A stretch of DNA of 64,000 bases from an uncultured Neglectibacter sp. (GTDB lineage Bacteria > Bacillota > Clostridia > Oscillospirales > Acutalibacteraceae): contig CAMNSA010000005.1 of assembly GCA_946554335.1 (NCBI GenBank), positions 62,001 through 126,000 on the forward strand, read 5' to 3'. Shown here piece by piece: positions 24,813-32,637 of this stretch. Under the pieces are notes generated by a model that saw nothing but the letters and a program-made list of their open reading frames with translations, was not told the origin of the DNA and ran no database searches. A program made the position numbers and the translations under genes. Within the stretch, counting starts at the first letter, position 1. Each line of letters opens with the position of its first letter.

Positions 24813-25427
24813 ATGACAACAAAAGAGCAGGATATCGCCATACGCCTGGCAAAAACGGAGGACGCAGAAGCACTTTTGAATATCTATGCCCCCTATATCA
24901 CAGATACGGCGGTGACCTTTGAGTATGAGGTGCCCGCGCTTTCGGAATTTCAAGAGAGGATCTCCCATACGCTGGAACGCTTCCCCTATCTTCTGGCCGT
25001 CTCTCAGGGAAAGATCCTGGGCTACACCTACGCCGGGCCCTTCCATTCCCGGGCAGCCTACAACTGGGCGGCGGAAGCCTCCATCTACATAGACCGCTCT
25101 CACCGTCAAAAGGGGATCGGCAAAAAGCTTTACCAAACTTTGGAAAAAACCCTTGCCCTGCAAAGCATCTTAAACCTGAATGTCTGTATCGCCTGTCCCC
25201 ATCGGGAGGACGAATACCTTTCCCGGGACAGTCTGAGGTTTCACAAAAAAATGGGCTTTCATACAGCGGGACATTTTCACCAGTGCGGCTATAAGTTTGG
25301 AAGATGGTACGACATGGTTTGGATGGAAAAGAGCTTAGGCCCTCATCCCTCTGCGCCCAAGGAGGCAAAGTCATTTCCCGAAGTGCGCAGCCGGGCGGAA
25401 AAGCTGCGGTTATTTTCGGAAGAATAA
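24813..25427 (+). CDS. GNAT N-acetyltransferase, phosphinothricin acetyltransferase-like
   Basis: This 204-residue GNAT resembles the PAT/MdeA subgroup: IRLAKTEDAEALLNIYAPYI at the start, SIYIDRSHRQKGIGKKLYQ (acetyl-CoA pyrophosphate loop R/Q-x-x-G-x-G), NVCIACPHRED and LRFHKKMGFHTAGHF. PAT-like enzymes acetylate amino-group-bearing small molecules such as methionine sulfoximine-type compounds. The natural substrate is unknown. About 25 residues beyond the GNAT core look disordered. It is the second gene of the operon and ends at a terminator. Confidence 0.87.
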   Translation: MTTKEQDIAIRLAKTEDAEALLNIYAPYITDTAVTFEYEVPALSEFQERISHTLERFPYLLAVSQGKILGYTYAGPFHSRAAYNWAAEASIYIDRSHRQKGIGKKLYQTLEKTLALQSILNLNVCIACPHREDEYLSRDSLRFHKKMGFHTAGHFHQCGYKFGRWYDMVWMEKSLGPHPSAPKEAKSFPEVRSRAEKLRLFSEE

Positions 25428-25428
25428 A

Positions 25429-25470
25429 GGGAGATAAGAGCGTTAAGGCAAGCGCTGCTCCCCTCTTTTT
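25429..25470 (+). terminator. Terminator after the GNAT gene
   Basis: The hairpin GGGAG...AGCG / CGCT...CTCCC is followed by CTCTTTTT on the plus strand, immediately after the stop codon. Confidence 0.72.
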
Positions 25471-25513
25471 ATGTATGAGGAATTAAAAGCAGAACGGACA
25501 GGAAAACAGCAAA

Positions 25514-25546
25514 GCCCCCGGCATAAAGCCAGGGGCAATTTTATTT
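25514..25546. terminator. Second hairpin between convergent units
   Basis: GCCCC-GGC / GCC-GGGGC with T-rich flanks on both sides. It probably terminates the solute-binding protein transcript (-) and backs up the terminator at 25429-25470 (+). Confidence 0.7.
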
Positions 25547-25625
25547 CCATTTCAGAATATTAGTATTTTATCTGACCTTCTGCAAAGTCGCAGCCGCCGC
25601 TTCTGAAAGGCCGACGGCAAACGGC

Positions 25626-26933
25626 TCACTTCTGCTTCTTCAAAGCCGCGGCCTGCAGCGCGTCGAACTCCGCCATGCACTCCTCTACAGAAGCGCCCTC
25701 CAACAGCTTGCGCACGATGAGACAGGTATTTCCCCACTGTTCTACATTCATGCCCGCGTTGGAGCCCAGCACATATTCTCCCTCTTCGATTCGGTCGTTC
25801 AAAGGCTTCAGCGCCGGTACACAGTCCACCTTCACATTTTGGGAGGGAGAAATGACCCGGTTGGTCTCAGAAAACAGCTGAAGCGCTTCGTCAGAGGTGA
25901 TGACATTCATCACCTGCATCGCGTCCTCCTTGTGCTCCGCGTTGGCGCTTACCGCCCAGCCGGTCATAGGCATGACCGGCATCTGCCCCCGGCTGCTTGG
26001 GAAACCGATGACCTGCATTTCAAAATCTGTCTTGCCATAGGCCGTCTCTGTATTGGCGGCTCCCCAATAGGCCATGACGATAGGTGTTTTTCCTGCCAGG
26101 AAATCCGGCCCCTCTCCCTCGATTGCCTCGCTGACCAGCGCCTTTTCAGCGTCCACATAGCCATTGTCGATCAGGGTTTGGAGAAACTCAAAGCCCGGGC
26201 GCATATAATCGCTGTACTTAGCCTCTCCGCTGTTGAGGGCGTCAATTTCCGCCTGGGTGTTTCCACCGTTGTACAGGTCGGCATAGGCCTGCGCCAGCAC
26301 AAAGGTCTCCAGCCACCAGCGGTTGGCTCCAATGGGAGTCTCGATTCCATTCTGACGGAATACACGGCAACATTCTAAAAACTCCTCCGGCGTCTGAGGA
26401 AGAGAGAGTTGGTATTTTTTAAACAGGTCCACATTGAGGAACAGACCGTAGGCCACCACCTCCTGGGGAATGGCCACCAGCTTGCCGTCCACCGTATTTG
26501 CCACGCGGATGATCTCGCGCAGGTTCTTGACGCTTTCCAGCCCGGAGAGATCCTCCAACTGCCCCTCAGAACCCAATGCCAGGATCACATCCGGGTTGAG
26601 CAGATACAGGTCGTCCATGCTGCTGCGCGCCCGGTCCAGGGCCACTTCATCATAGGTCCTGTCCTGATAATCTTCTGCGGTGTAGGTCCAATAATCCACC
26701 GTGACTCCCAGCTTCTCTTCCGCCATGGACACTGTCAGATCTGCGGCGGTGCGGGCAACATTTTCCGCGTCAGGGTTGGTTTTCTCCATGGGACTGAAAA
26801 GATTGACCACCCGTTTTTGCCCTTCTGTCCGGGAAATCAGATTCGTGGGATCTTTTTCGCTTTCACAGGCGGCCAGGTACAGAAGGACCGCCGCCGCGAG
26901 ACAGGCGGCAAGGAATTGTTTCATACCTTTCAT
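25626..26933 (-). CDS. Extracellular solute-binding lipoprotein coupled to a sensor kinase
   Basis: The 435-residue family 1 solute-binding protein has a lipoprotein signal peptide ending in the lipobox YLAAC (Cys near residue 23). Its two-lobed periplasmic-binding architecture suggests a sugar or oligosaccharide ligand, with aromatic residues such as ANRWWLETF and YWGAANTETAY lining the cleft. Its start overlaps the stop of the hybrid kinase gene (ATGA), so the two are translationally coupled. No ABC permease or ATPase lies nearby. A role as ligand-presenting partner of the sensor kinase, rather than in transport, is inferred. Confidence 0.88.
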   Translation of the reverse strand: MKGMKQFLAACLAAAVLLYLAACESEKDPTNLISRTEGQKRVVNLFSPMEKTNPDAENVARTAADLTVSMAEEKLGVTVDYWTYTAEDYQDRTYDEVALDRARSSMDDLYLLNPDVILALGSEGQLEDLSGLESVKNLREIIRVANTVDGKLVAIPQEVVAYGLFLNVDLFKKYQLSLPQTPEEFLECCRVFRQNGIETPIGANRWWLETFVLAQAYADLYNGGNTQAEIDALNSGEAKYSDYMRPGFEFLQTLIDNGYVDAEKALVSEAIEGEGPDFLAGKTPIVMAYWGAANTETAYGKTDFEMQVIGFPSSRGQMPVMPMTGWAVSANAEHKEDAMQVMNVITSDEALQLFSETNRVISPSQNVKVDCVPALKPLNDRIEEGEYVLGSNAGMNVEQWGNTCLIVRKLLEGASVEECMAEFDALQAAALKKQK

Positions 26934-29485
26934 GGATTTTCTTTCCTCCAGTTCAAATGGCCGATGGCCTTTTTCAAAGTCTCCATATTCAAGGGCTTGG
27001 GAACATGGGAATCCATACCAGCGTCCAGGGCGGCCTTTTCATCCTCCGCAAAGGCGTTGGCCGTCATGGCGATGATAGGGATCCGCTTCGCGTCCTCCCG
27101 TTCCAGAGCGCGGATAGCCCGGGTAGCCTCATGGCCGTTCATCACCGGCATCTGAACATCCATCAGGATCACATCAAACTCTCCGGGCTCTGAGTTTTGG
27201 AAGCGTTCTAAGGCCAAACGCCCATTGACGGCGATCTCACAGGCTGCTCCCTCCAGATCCAGCAGCTCGGTGAGGATCTCCGCGTTGATCTCGTTATCCT
27301 CGGCGGCCAGGAAGTGCATTCCCTCCAGGCTTCCGGCTGCTTCCGCCTCCGGCTGAGAGTTGTTCCGACTCCACAACTCCTCCATCTTGGAACGAAGAGC
27401 GGAGACGAAAAAGGGCTTTGTCAGAGCGTCGGTATGGGGCATCTGCATAGCCTCCTCCATGCCGGAGGCGTCAAATTCCGACAACAGCAGCAGCACAACA
27501 GGGTCCGGCAGGGCGGAGCGGATCGCTTTTGCCGTCTGAAATCCACATTCCTCCCAATCCACCAGCACCATCTGGAAACTTTCATCGTTTTTCAGCCGCC
27601 GGAAAGCCTCCTCCTGCTCGACTGTGACTACCTCTACGCCGGTGTTCTCCATCAGAGCTGGGATATTTTCTTTATCGTTCAGCGTCCCCACCACGGACAG
27701 AATACGGGAAATACCGTGCTCTTCCCAGATCCGGCGGTCAGAGGTTTCCTCCTGGATACGCAGCTCCAGCTCTACCTGGAAGAGGCTTCCCTTGTTCACC
27801 TCACTGGTCACCTCGATGGTGCCGCCCATCAGCTCTACAATACTCTTGGTGATGGCCATGCCCAGCCCGGTGCCCTGCACTTTGTTGGTGGTGCTGTTCT
27901 CCGCCCGGGTAAAGGCGTCAAAAATGGTTTTCAGATACTCCTGGGTCATGCCATAGCCGTTGTCCTCCACCTCAAAGCGGATATGCTCGTACTGGCTGGA
28001 ACGCTGCTTCAGTCCTATGACGCGGAACCAGATGTTCCCTTTCTCCGGTGTGTACTTCACGGCGTTGGAGAGCAGGTTGATCATGATCTGATTGAGGCGG
28101 GTCTCATCCCCTATCAGATACTCGTGACGGATGCCGGTCACTTTGGTGTGGAAAGTCTGATGCTTCGACTTGGCCATGGGCTGAATAATGGAGTCCGCAG
28201 AAGCGATCACATCACTGAGGGTGAAGGGCTCCAGATTCAGCACCACTTTCCCGCTTTCGATCTTGGAAATGTCCAGGATATCGTTGATCAGGCTGAGCAG
28301 ATGCTGTCCGGAAGCTGTGATCTTCTTGGTGTACTCCCGCACTTTAGAGGGGTTCTCCGCGTCTCTGGAAAGCAAGGTGGTAAAGCCCAGTACTGCGTTC
28401 ATGGGTGTGCGGATATCGTGAGACATATTGGACAGGAAAGTGGTCTTGGACTCGCTGGCGATCTGCGCGGCCTTAAGCGCCTCAGAAAGCTGTTGGTTAT
28501 ATAGCTGCCGCTCCTCCTCCTGCTTTTTCCGCAGCTTCTCCTGCTGGCGCCGGTTCCGGTGATACAAAGCGACGCACAGAAAGAAGGAAATCAGCAGAGA
28601 GACGACCACGATCCAGATATTCTGGTTGACGGTCTTTCCCTCCTGCTGGATAGCCTCCAAGGGTACATATCCCACCAGAAAGAGAGTGCCGTCACTGACG
28701 GCCCAGATATAGTTGAGAGCGTCCGCCGAACGGATGCTGTGGTAAAACAGGACATCTTCCCCGCTCTTCAAACATTCGGTGATCTCCTCTCGGATCTTTG
28801 TATCCTGAATATCGTTGGCGCGGTAAAAATCATCCAGATTCAGATGTCCTGCGCTGCGCTGTCCCATGCCCTTGGGCTTGAGGACAAAACGCTCGCTTTG
28901 GGCGTCCATGATGTACAGCGACGCCTGTTTATTGTAGAATCCATCGGGAAGAGACCGGTCAATAGCGTCGTAGATATACTCGGCGTAAAGCGTTCCGATC
29001 AGCTCTCCCTCCCGCTCTACCGGACATTTCAGAGTATAGGCCCAGGTGCCCATGTAATTCACATAGGATTGGGACATGGGCATATCGGAAACCGATCCGC
29101 CTGAGGAAAAATTCAATTCCTCCTCCGTAAAGCGCTCTCCTGTGTTGGAGATCCCCTCTGTTTCCCCGGCGAGGATCAGGGAGAGCTTGACCATGGCCTG
29201 ATTTCTCTGATACCCGCGGATATAGGCCTCCGGATCCTCCGAGCCGGCCACTTCCCGGGCGATCAGCGACTGAAAGTCCGACTGACTGCGAAGAATGGCC
29301 TCGATCGTGCTTTGGATCAGGTCCAGGCTCTCGCTTAAGTTCTGGATAGCGGAATTGGACATCTCTCGTGTCACCTTATTGGAAACAGTGGAAACAATGA
29401 CTCCAAACACGGAAAAAATCAAGATGATCAAAAAGAGCCAAGAGAGGCCTCTGACCTTTTTGGGCCCGTTCACTTTGGCTTTCAT
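26930..29485 (-). CDS. Membrane hybrid histidine kinase with extracellular sensor
   Basis: Over 851 residues: TM1 at about 14-34, an extracellular Cache-like sensor region (about 40-288), TM2 at about 289-308, a coiled linker, HisKA with FLSNMSHDIRTPMN (phospho-acceptor H356), HATPase motifs NLLSNAVKYTP, VEDNGYGM and GTGLGMA, a degenerate receiver (about 592-704) and a full receiver (about 723-845) with LMDVQMP (D776). The intermediate receiver lacks a clear phospho-acceptor in the standard place. No HPt domain or response regulator is encoded next to it. The coupled lipoprotein downstream probably supplies the ligand. Confidence 0.9.
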   Translation of the reverse strand: MKAKVNGPKKVRGLSWLFLIILIFSVFGVIVSTVSNKVTREMSNSAIQNLSESLDLIQSTIEAILRSQSDFQSLIAREVAGSEDPEAYIRGYQRNQAMVKLSLILAGETEGISNTGERFTEEELNFSSGGSVSDMPMSQSYVNYMGTWAYTLKCPVEREGELIGTLYAEYIYDAIDRSLPDGFYNKQASLYIMDAQSERFVLKPKGMGQRSAGHLNLDDFYRANDIQDTKIREEITECLKSGEDVLFYHSIRSADALNYIWAVSDGTLFLVGYVPLEAIQQEGKTVNQNIWIVVVSLLISFFLCVALYHRNRRQQEKLRKKQEEERQLYNQQLSEALKAAQIASESKTTFLSNMSHDIRTPMNAVLGFTTLLSRDAENPSKVREYTKKITASGQHLLSLINDILDISKIESGKVVLNLEPFTLSDVIASADSIIQPMAKSKHQTFHTKVTGIRHEYLIGDETRLNQIMINLLSNAVKYTPEKGNIWFRVIGLKQRSSQYEHIRFEVEDNGYGMTQEYLKTIFDAFTRAENSTTNKVQGTGLGMAITKSIVELMGGTIEVTSEVNKGSLFQVELELRIQEETSDRRIWEEHGISRILSVVGTLNDKENIPALMENTGVEVVTVEQEEAFRRLKNDESFQMVLVDWEECGFQTAKAIRSALPDPVVLLLLSEFDASGMEEAMQMPHTDALTKPFFVSALRSKMEELWSRNNSQPEAEAAGSLEGMHFLAAEDNEINAEILTELLDLEGAACEIAVNGRLALERFQNSEPGEFDVILMDVQMPVMNGHEATRAIRALEREDAKRIPIIAMTANAFAEDEKAALDAGMDSHVPKPLNMETLKKAIGHLNWRKENP

Positions 29486-29566
29486 GAAAGTCCCCCTCTT
29501 TTCCCGCTTCAGGCAAGCTTATAAACAAAGGCGGAAAGCCGACGCTTCCGCAAGATATTGTAAAAC

Positions 29567-29595
29567 ATTATAGCATTGGCAGGTGAAAAAATCAA
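29567..29595 (-). promoter_or_regulatory. SigA promoter of the kinase-lipoprotein operon
   Basis: Minus strand: -35 TTGATT (29595-29590), 17-bp spacer, -10 TATAAT (29572-29567), 81 bp before the kinase ATG. Confidence 0.78.
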
Positions 29596-29670
29596 CGATT
29601 TGAGTGAAGAAGAGATGGGGCTTAATCGCGCCGGGAAAACGGAGGGAATCGTTCACAACGGATCTCTATG

Positions 29671-29709
29671 GAAAAAGTGCTGCAAAATTTCATTTCACAG
29701 CACTTTTTC
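29671..29709 (-). terminator. Terminator after the HAD gene
   Basis: GAAAAAGTGCTG / CAGCACTTTTTC is a 12-bp perfect stem with a 15-base loop, 44 bp beyond the HAD stop codon. Confidence 0.8.
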
Positions 29710-29752
29710 GCAAAGAAGCAGCCATCGGAGGGCCGTTCGCGCTTTTACCGGC

Positions 29753-30580
29753 TCATCCGTCGCTGCTCCTAAGGATATCGCAGATCTCCCTTACACTGTT
29801 AAAGGTAAAGCGGGGCTTGATCGTTCCGTTTTGAATCTCTTCTGCGGTCGCCTCTCCGGTCAATACACAAATGGAAGCCACACCGGCGTTGACTCCCGCC
29901 GCTATATCCGTATAGAGCCTGTCCCCCACAACTACTGTCTGATCGATTTCACAGCCGAATTTCTCACGGACAATCTGGACCATCGTCGGTTCAGGCTTCC
30001 CCAGAAACACAGGCCACTTACCCGTCGCGTTTCGAATCATTTGACAGATGGAACCGCAGTCCGGTATGAAGCCGAAGCTGACGGGGCAGACCCAATCCGG
30101 ATTTGTGGCAAGATAGGTTACTTCCTGCGTACTCAGAATTTCACAGGTATTACGCAGCTTGGCAGTAGTCAACTCCGTATCAAAGCCCACTAAAACAGCA
30201 TCCACCCGTTCAACGCCTTCCGTGACACGGATTCCGGATACCCGCAGCTCTTCCACAAGGCTCTTTGTCCCCTGACAATACACTTTTGCGCCAGGCATGT
30301 TTTTTAAAAGCCATAAAATTGCTGCCTGGGAAGAGGTAAAGAACTCCTCTTCCCCTGCCTCAATGCCCATTCGACGGACCTTCTCAACGTACTCGATCAC
30401 AGATTTGGAAGAATTGTTTGTGATAAACACATATCTTCCGCCCCGCTCCCTGATCGCAGAAAGCAGGTCAAGGGTCCCGTCAAACAGGGTCTCCTCTTCG
30501 TAGATCGTTCCGTCCATATCGAAAAGCCAGAGCTTTTTATTTCTGATTTCCCCGGCATAAACGCCAAAATAGTCTTTCAT
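29753..30580 (-). CDS. HAD-IIA family phosphatase, NagD-like
   Basis: The 275-residue protein has the HAD motifs in order: LFDMDGTIYEE (nucleophile Asp, motif I), VFITNNSSKS (motif II), GKPEPTMVQIV (Lys, motif III) and VVGDRLYTDIAAG (motif IV). The C2 cap between motifs II and III identifies the NagD/PNPase-like HAD-IIA subgroup, which dephosphorylates sugar phosphates, glycerol phosphate or nucleotides. Its ATG overlaps the stop of the upstream nucleotidyltransferase gene. The pair probably acts in one pathway that activates or recycles an alcohol or sugar phosphate. Confidence 0.9.
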   Translation of the reverse strand: MKDYFGVYAGEIRNKKLWLFDMDGTIYEEETLFDGTLDLLSAIRERGGRYVFITNNSSKSVIEYVEKVRRMGIEAGEEEFFTSSQAAILWLLKNMPGAKVYCQGTKSLVEELRVSGIRVTEGVERVDAVLVGFDTELTTAKLRNTCEILSTQEVTYLATNPDWVCPVSFGFIPDCGSICQMIRNATGKWPVFLGKPEPTMVQIVREKFGCEIDQTVVVGDRLYTDIAAGVNAGVASICVLTGEATAEEIQNGTIKPRFTFNSVREICDILRSSDG

Positions 30581-31302
30581 CGGTCCTCCGCAAAGAGAGC
30601 CTGGGCCTCTGCCAGATCCTCATGGTTGTCGATCTCAAGCCACCGGCCCTGAAGAGGACACGCCTGAAAAATCACCTTTGCAAGGGCGTCATTCAACGCG
30701 ACCTCGCTCCACAGCTTCAGTTCTCTTTTCTTTTCGATATACTCCCGGCAACATTCCAGGAAGGCTTCGCCCCCTTCTTCTGAAAACTTATAGACATCAA
30801 TAGAGCTGCCCAGGGCGGCCTCCGGCGTGATTTGCTTGGAGATCGCGGTGAGCCTGCCGTCCTGTTCAACCACTTTCATAGATTCTTCGATATACCGCCC
30901 CATATCTACCACAATGGCGTTTGGCGCCTGATGCTCCAAAAGGGCCGTGATCACGGAAGAATCGTAAAACACATCCGCGTTCATCATAAGGAACGGCTCC
31001 AACACCCCATCGGGAAACATGGATCTGATCCCCAGATATGCAGAATACATATTGTTTGTCGCCGCATAATCGACGGATTCCACGATATGCGTTTCCGGCC
31101 AAAGGTCATGGACCGCCTTTTCCAGAGCATCAGCCTTATACCCGGAGATGACAGTAATATCAAAAACGCCGTTTTCATGAAGATTTTCTATCTGTTTCAG
31201 CAGGATCGGCTGGCCATTTACCGGAACCAGCGATTTCGGTATCTCGTTTGTGATCGGCGCAAGTCGGCTGCCAAAGCCGGCCGCAAGGATAAGTGCTTTC
31301 AT
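30577..31302 (-). CDS. LicC-like nucleotidyltransferase (phosphocholine/alditol-phosphate type)
   Basis: The 241-residue protein begins MKALILAAGFGSRLAPIT, the sugar-phosphate nucleotidyltransferase signature, followed by PKSLVPVNGQPILLKQIE and the metal-binding MMNADVFYD. Its compact length and lack of a left-handed helix domain suggest a LicC-like cytidylyltransferase that makes CDP-choline, CDP-ethanolamine or a CDP-polyol. It overlaps the HAD gene by 4 bp. Such products decorate cell-surface polymers. No transferase or polymerase lies adjacent, so the substrate cannot be assigned. Confidence 0.85.
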   Translation of the reverse strand: MKALILAAGFGSRLAPITNEIPKSLVPVNGQPILLKQIENLHENGVFDITVISGYKADALEKAVHDLWPETHIVESVDYAATNNMYSAYLGIRSMFPDGVLEPFLMMNADVFYDSSVITALLEHQAPNAIVVDMGRYIEESMKVVEQDGRLTAISKQITPEAALGSSIDVYKFSEEGGEAFLECCREYIEKKRELKLWSEVALNDALAKVIFQACPLQGRWLEIDNHEDLAEAQALFAEDR

Positions 31303-31414
31303 CTCACATTTCCCCCACTGTCTCTCATAGATTTTTTGGCATCCCGCACTAAGGTCCGCCCCGCGCAGGCCACAGGCTGTCCCGCAGTACGGAGGAGCCT
31401 TCCTGAAAATAAAG

Positions 31415-31442
31415 AAAAACCCCCGATCCTTCGGAGGTTTTT
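31415..31442 (-). terminator. Terminator after tRNA-Leu
   Basis: AACC-CCGA / TCGG-GGTT hairpin with a T-run on the minus strand, 37 bp beyond the tRNA 3' end. Confidence 0.85.
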
Positions 31443-31478
31443 CATACGCCGTCCTGTATCAAAAACGGCGCTCCAAGA

Positions 31479-31562
31479 TGGTGCGCGAGACGGGACTTGA
31501 ACCCGTACGTCGAAGACACACGCACCTCAAACGTGCCTGTCTGCCAGTTCCAGCACTCGCGC
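31479..31562 (-). tRNA. tRNA-Leu (GAG)
   Basis: The 84-nt minus-strand tRNA has acceptor GCGCGAG / CTCGCGC, an encoded CCA, the class II long variable arm (GTGTCTTCGACGT) and a T-arm with GGTTCAAGTCC. The anticodon stem CACGT / GCGTG holds the loop TTGAGGT, which places GAG at positions 34-36. It has its own consensus promoter and terminator. Confidence 0.95.
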
Positions 31563-31578
31563 TCGACCAACGACTGGA

Positions 31579-31607
31579 ATTATACCATTGGCAAGCGTCT
31601 TTGTCAA
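31579..31607 (-). promoter_or_regulatory. Consensus SigA promoter of tRNA-Leu
   Basis: Minus strand: TTGACA (31607-31602), 17-bp spacer, TATAAT (31584-31579), both hexamers perfect, 17 bp before the tRNA. Confidence 0.9.
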
Positions 31608-31675
31608 GGAAAAATAAAAAATTCACTCCGAGAGCTAAGGCCCGGCAAAGCAGGAAGGCCGCGCAGAGGCTGTGT

Positions 31676-32374
31676 CTATAAATAGCAGAAATAGATGGTG
31701 GTGCCCAGAACGGAATCGTAGTAGGATCTGTAAACCCCGCTGCCGGTGATCACAGAGTTCTGCCCCACCACATTGGCAGGACAGACACTGCCGTTTTCCA
31801 AAAGATATCTGGCGTTCGCGATGGTGCGGCTGTCCGGCGTTTTGTAGATCGACCCGTCCCAGGTGGGAGAATACTGTCCGGGTTGGTAGATCACCTCCCG
31901 GATGGTATTGGGATAATAGGCGCTTGTGACCCGGTTGAGCACCACGCTGCCCACCAGACGCTGGACCCAGTCAGGGAACCAGCTGCATCCCGCCTCCGCG
32001 TAGATGATACGGGAGAGCAGGTCCAGATCTTCTCCCGTATATTTGGGTTTCTTCCCTTCCGCCGCCTCAATGGCCGCTAAGATCTCCTTTGCACTGGTGT
32101 ATTTGGTGAAATAATCTGTCTTTGTCTGCTCAAGGCCCATCTCATCGATCTTGAAATTGCGCTGCTGCTCGTAGATGGCCCCCACCTGCATGGCGTAGGG
32201 GCTTCCATCCTTCAATGCCCGTTTGATCGCGGCCATATAGTCTACCTTTGGATCATATCCCGTCACATCGATATACTTGGAAACCCCGGCGGCATCAGCG
32301 GACATTCCGCCGATCCCCACGAGTCCCGTGAAAAGCAGGACGGCTGTCAGACTGAAAGCAATCAATTTTCTCAT
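31676..32374 (-). CDS. SleB/CwlJ-type cell wall hydrolase
   Basis: The 232-residue protein has a signal peptide (MRKLIAFSLTAVLLFTGLVG, cleavage near residue 29) and a C-terminal hydrolase_2 domain as in the germination enzymes SleB and CwlJ. The catalytic Glu is in SRIIYAEAGCSWF, followed by LVGSVVLNRV and YQPGQYSP. It lacks the N-terminal peptidoglycan-binding repeats of full SleB. It is probably exported and cleaves spore cortex or vegetative wall. The SD is AAAGGAGA. A leader with a nine-codon frame precedes it. Confidence 0.88.
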   Translation of the reverse strand: MRKLIAFSLTAVLLFTGLVGIGGMSADAAGVSKYIDVTGYDPKVDYMAAIKRALKDGSPYAMQVGAIYEQQRNFKIDEMGLEQTKTDYFTKYTSAKEILAAIEAAEGKKPKYTGEDLDLLSRIIYAEAGCSWFPDWVQRLVGSVVLNRVTSAYYPNTIREVIYQPGQYSPTWDGSIYKTPDSRTIANARYLLENGSVCPANVVGQNSVITGSGVYRSYYDSVLGTTIYFCYL

Positions 32375-32393
32375 GCATGTTCTCCTTTGATTC

Positions 32394-32423
32394 TTAGTTT
32401 CCGCAACTCCTTGCGGGGGACAT
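32394..32423 (-). CDS. Possible nine-residue leader peptide before the SleB-like gene
   Basis: A near-perfect Shine-Dalgarno (AAAGGAGGTGA) precedes an ATG at 32423 that opens a frame of nine codons (MSPARSCGN) and a TAA. A hairpin, CCGCAA / TTGCGG with a GGAG loop, lies inside the frame. It stops 20 bp before the SleB-like start. It may be a leader peptide or a decoy ribosome site. Expression is not shown. Confidence 0.3.
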   Translation of the reverse strand: MSPARSCGN

Positions 32424-32597
32424 TCTTCACCTCCTTTAGCGTGTCACACTGCCGTCCATTTTATTCCTTCCAAAGGAAATATTCCCAAAAATCCTGTCGG
32501 TCACTGCCCACATTTTTTTATTTTTTGTTTTTTTCCAAAAGCTTCCGGAAAAAAGCAGACAAAATGGGAAAATCGTGATATGCTTTTATAAGACAGA

Positions 32598-32617
32598 GCC
32601 TGTGCAAACGCGCAGGC
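32598..32617 (+). promoter_or_regulatory. Leader hairpin before the GH30 gene
   Basis: GCCTGTGC / GCGCAGGC with an AAAC loop lies directly before the ribosome site (AAAGGGAG) of the glycosidase. No U-tract follows, so it is not a terminator. Confidence 0.45.
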
Positions 32618-32637
32618 CAGAAAGGGAGTAAAACGAT

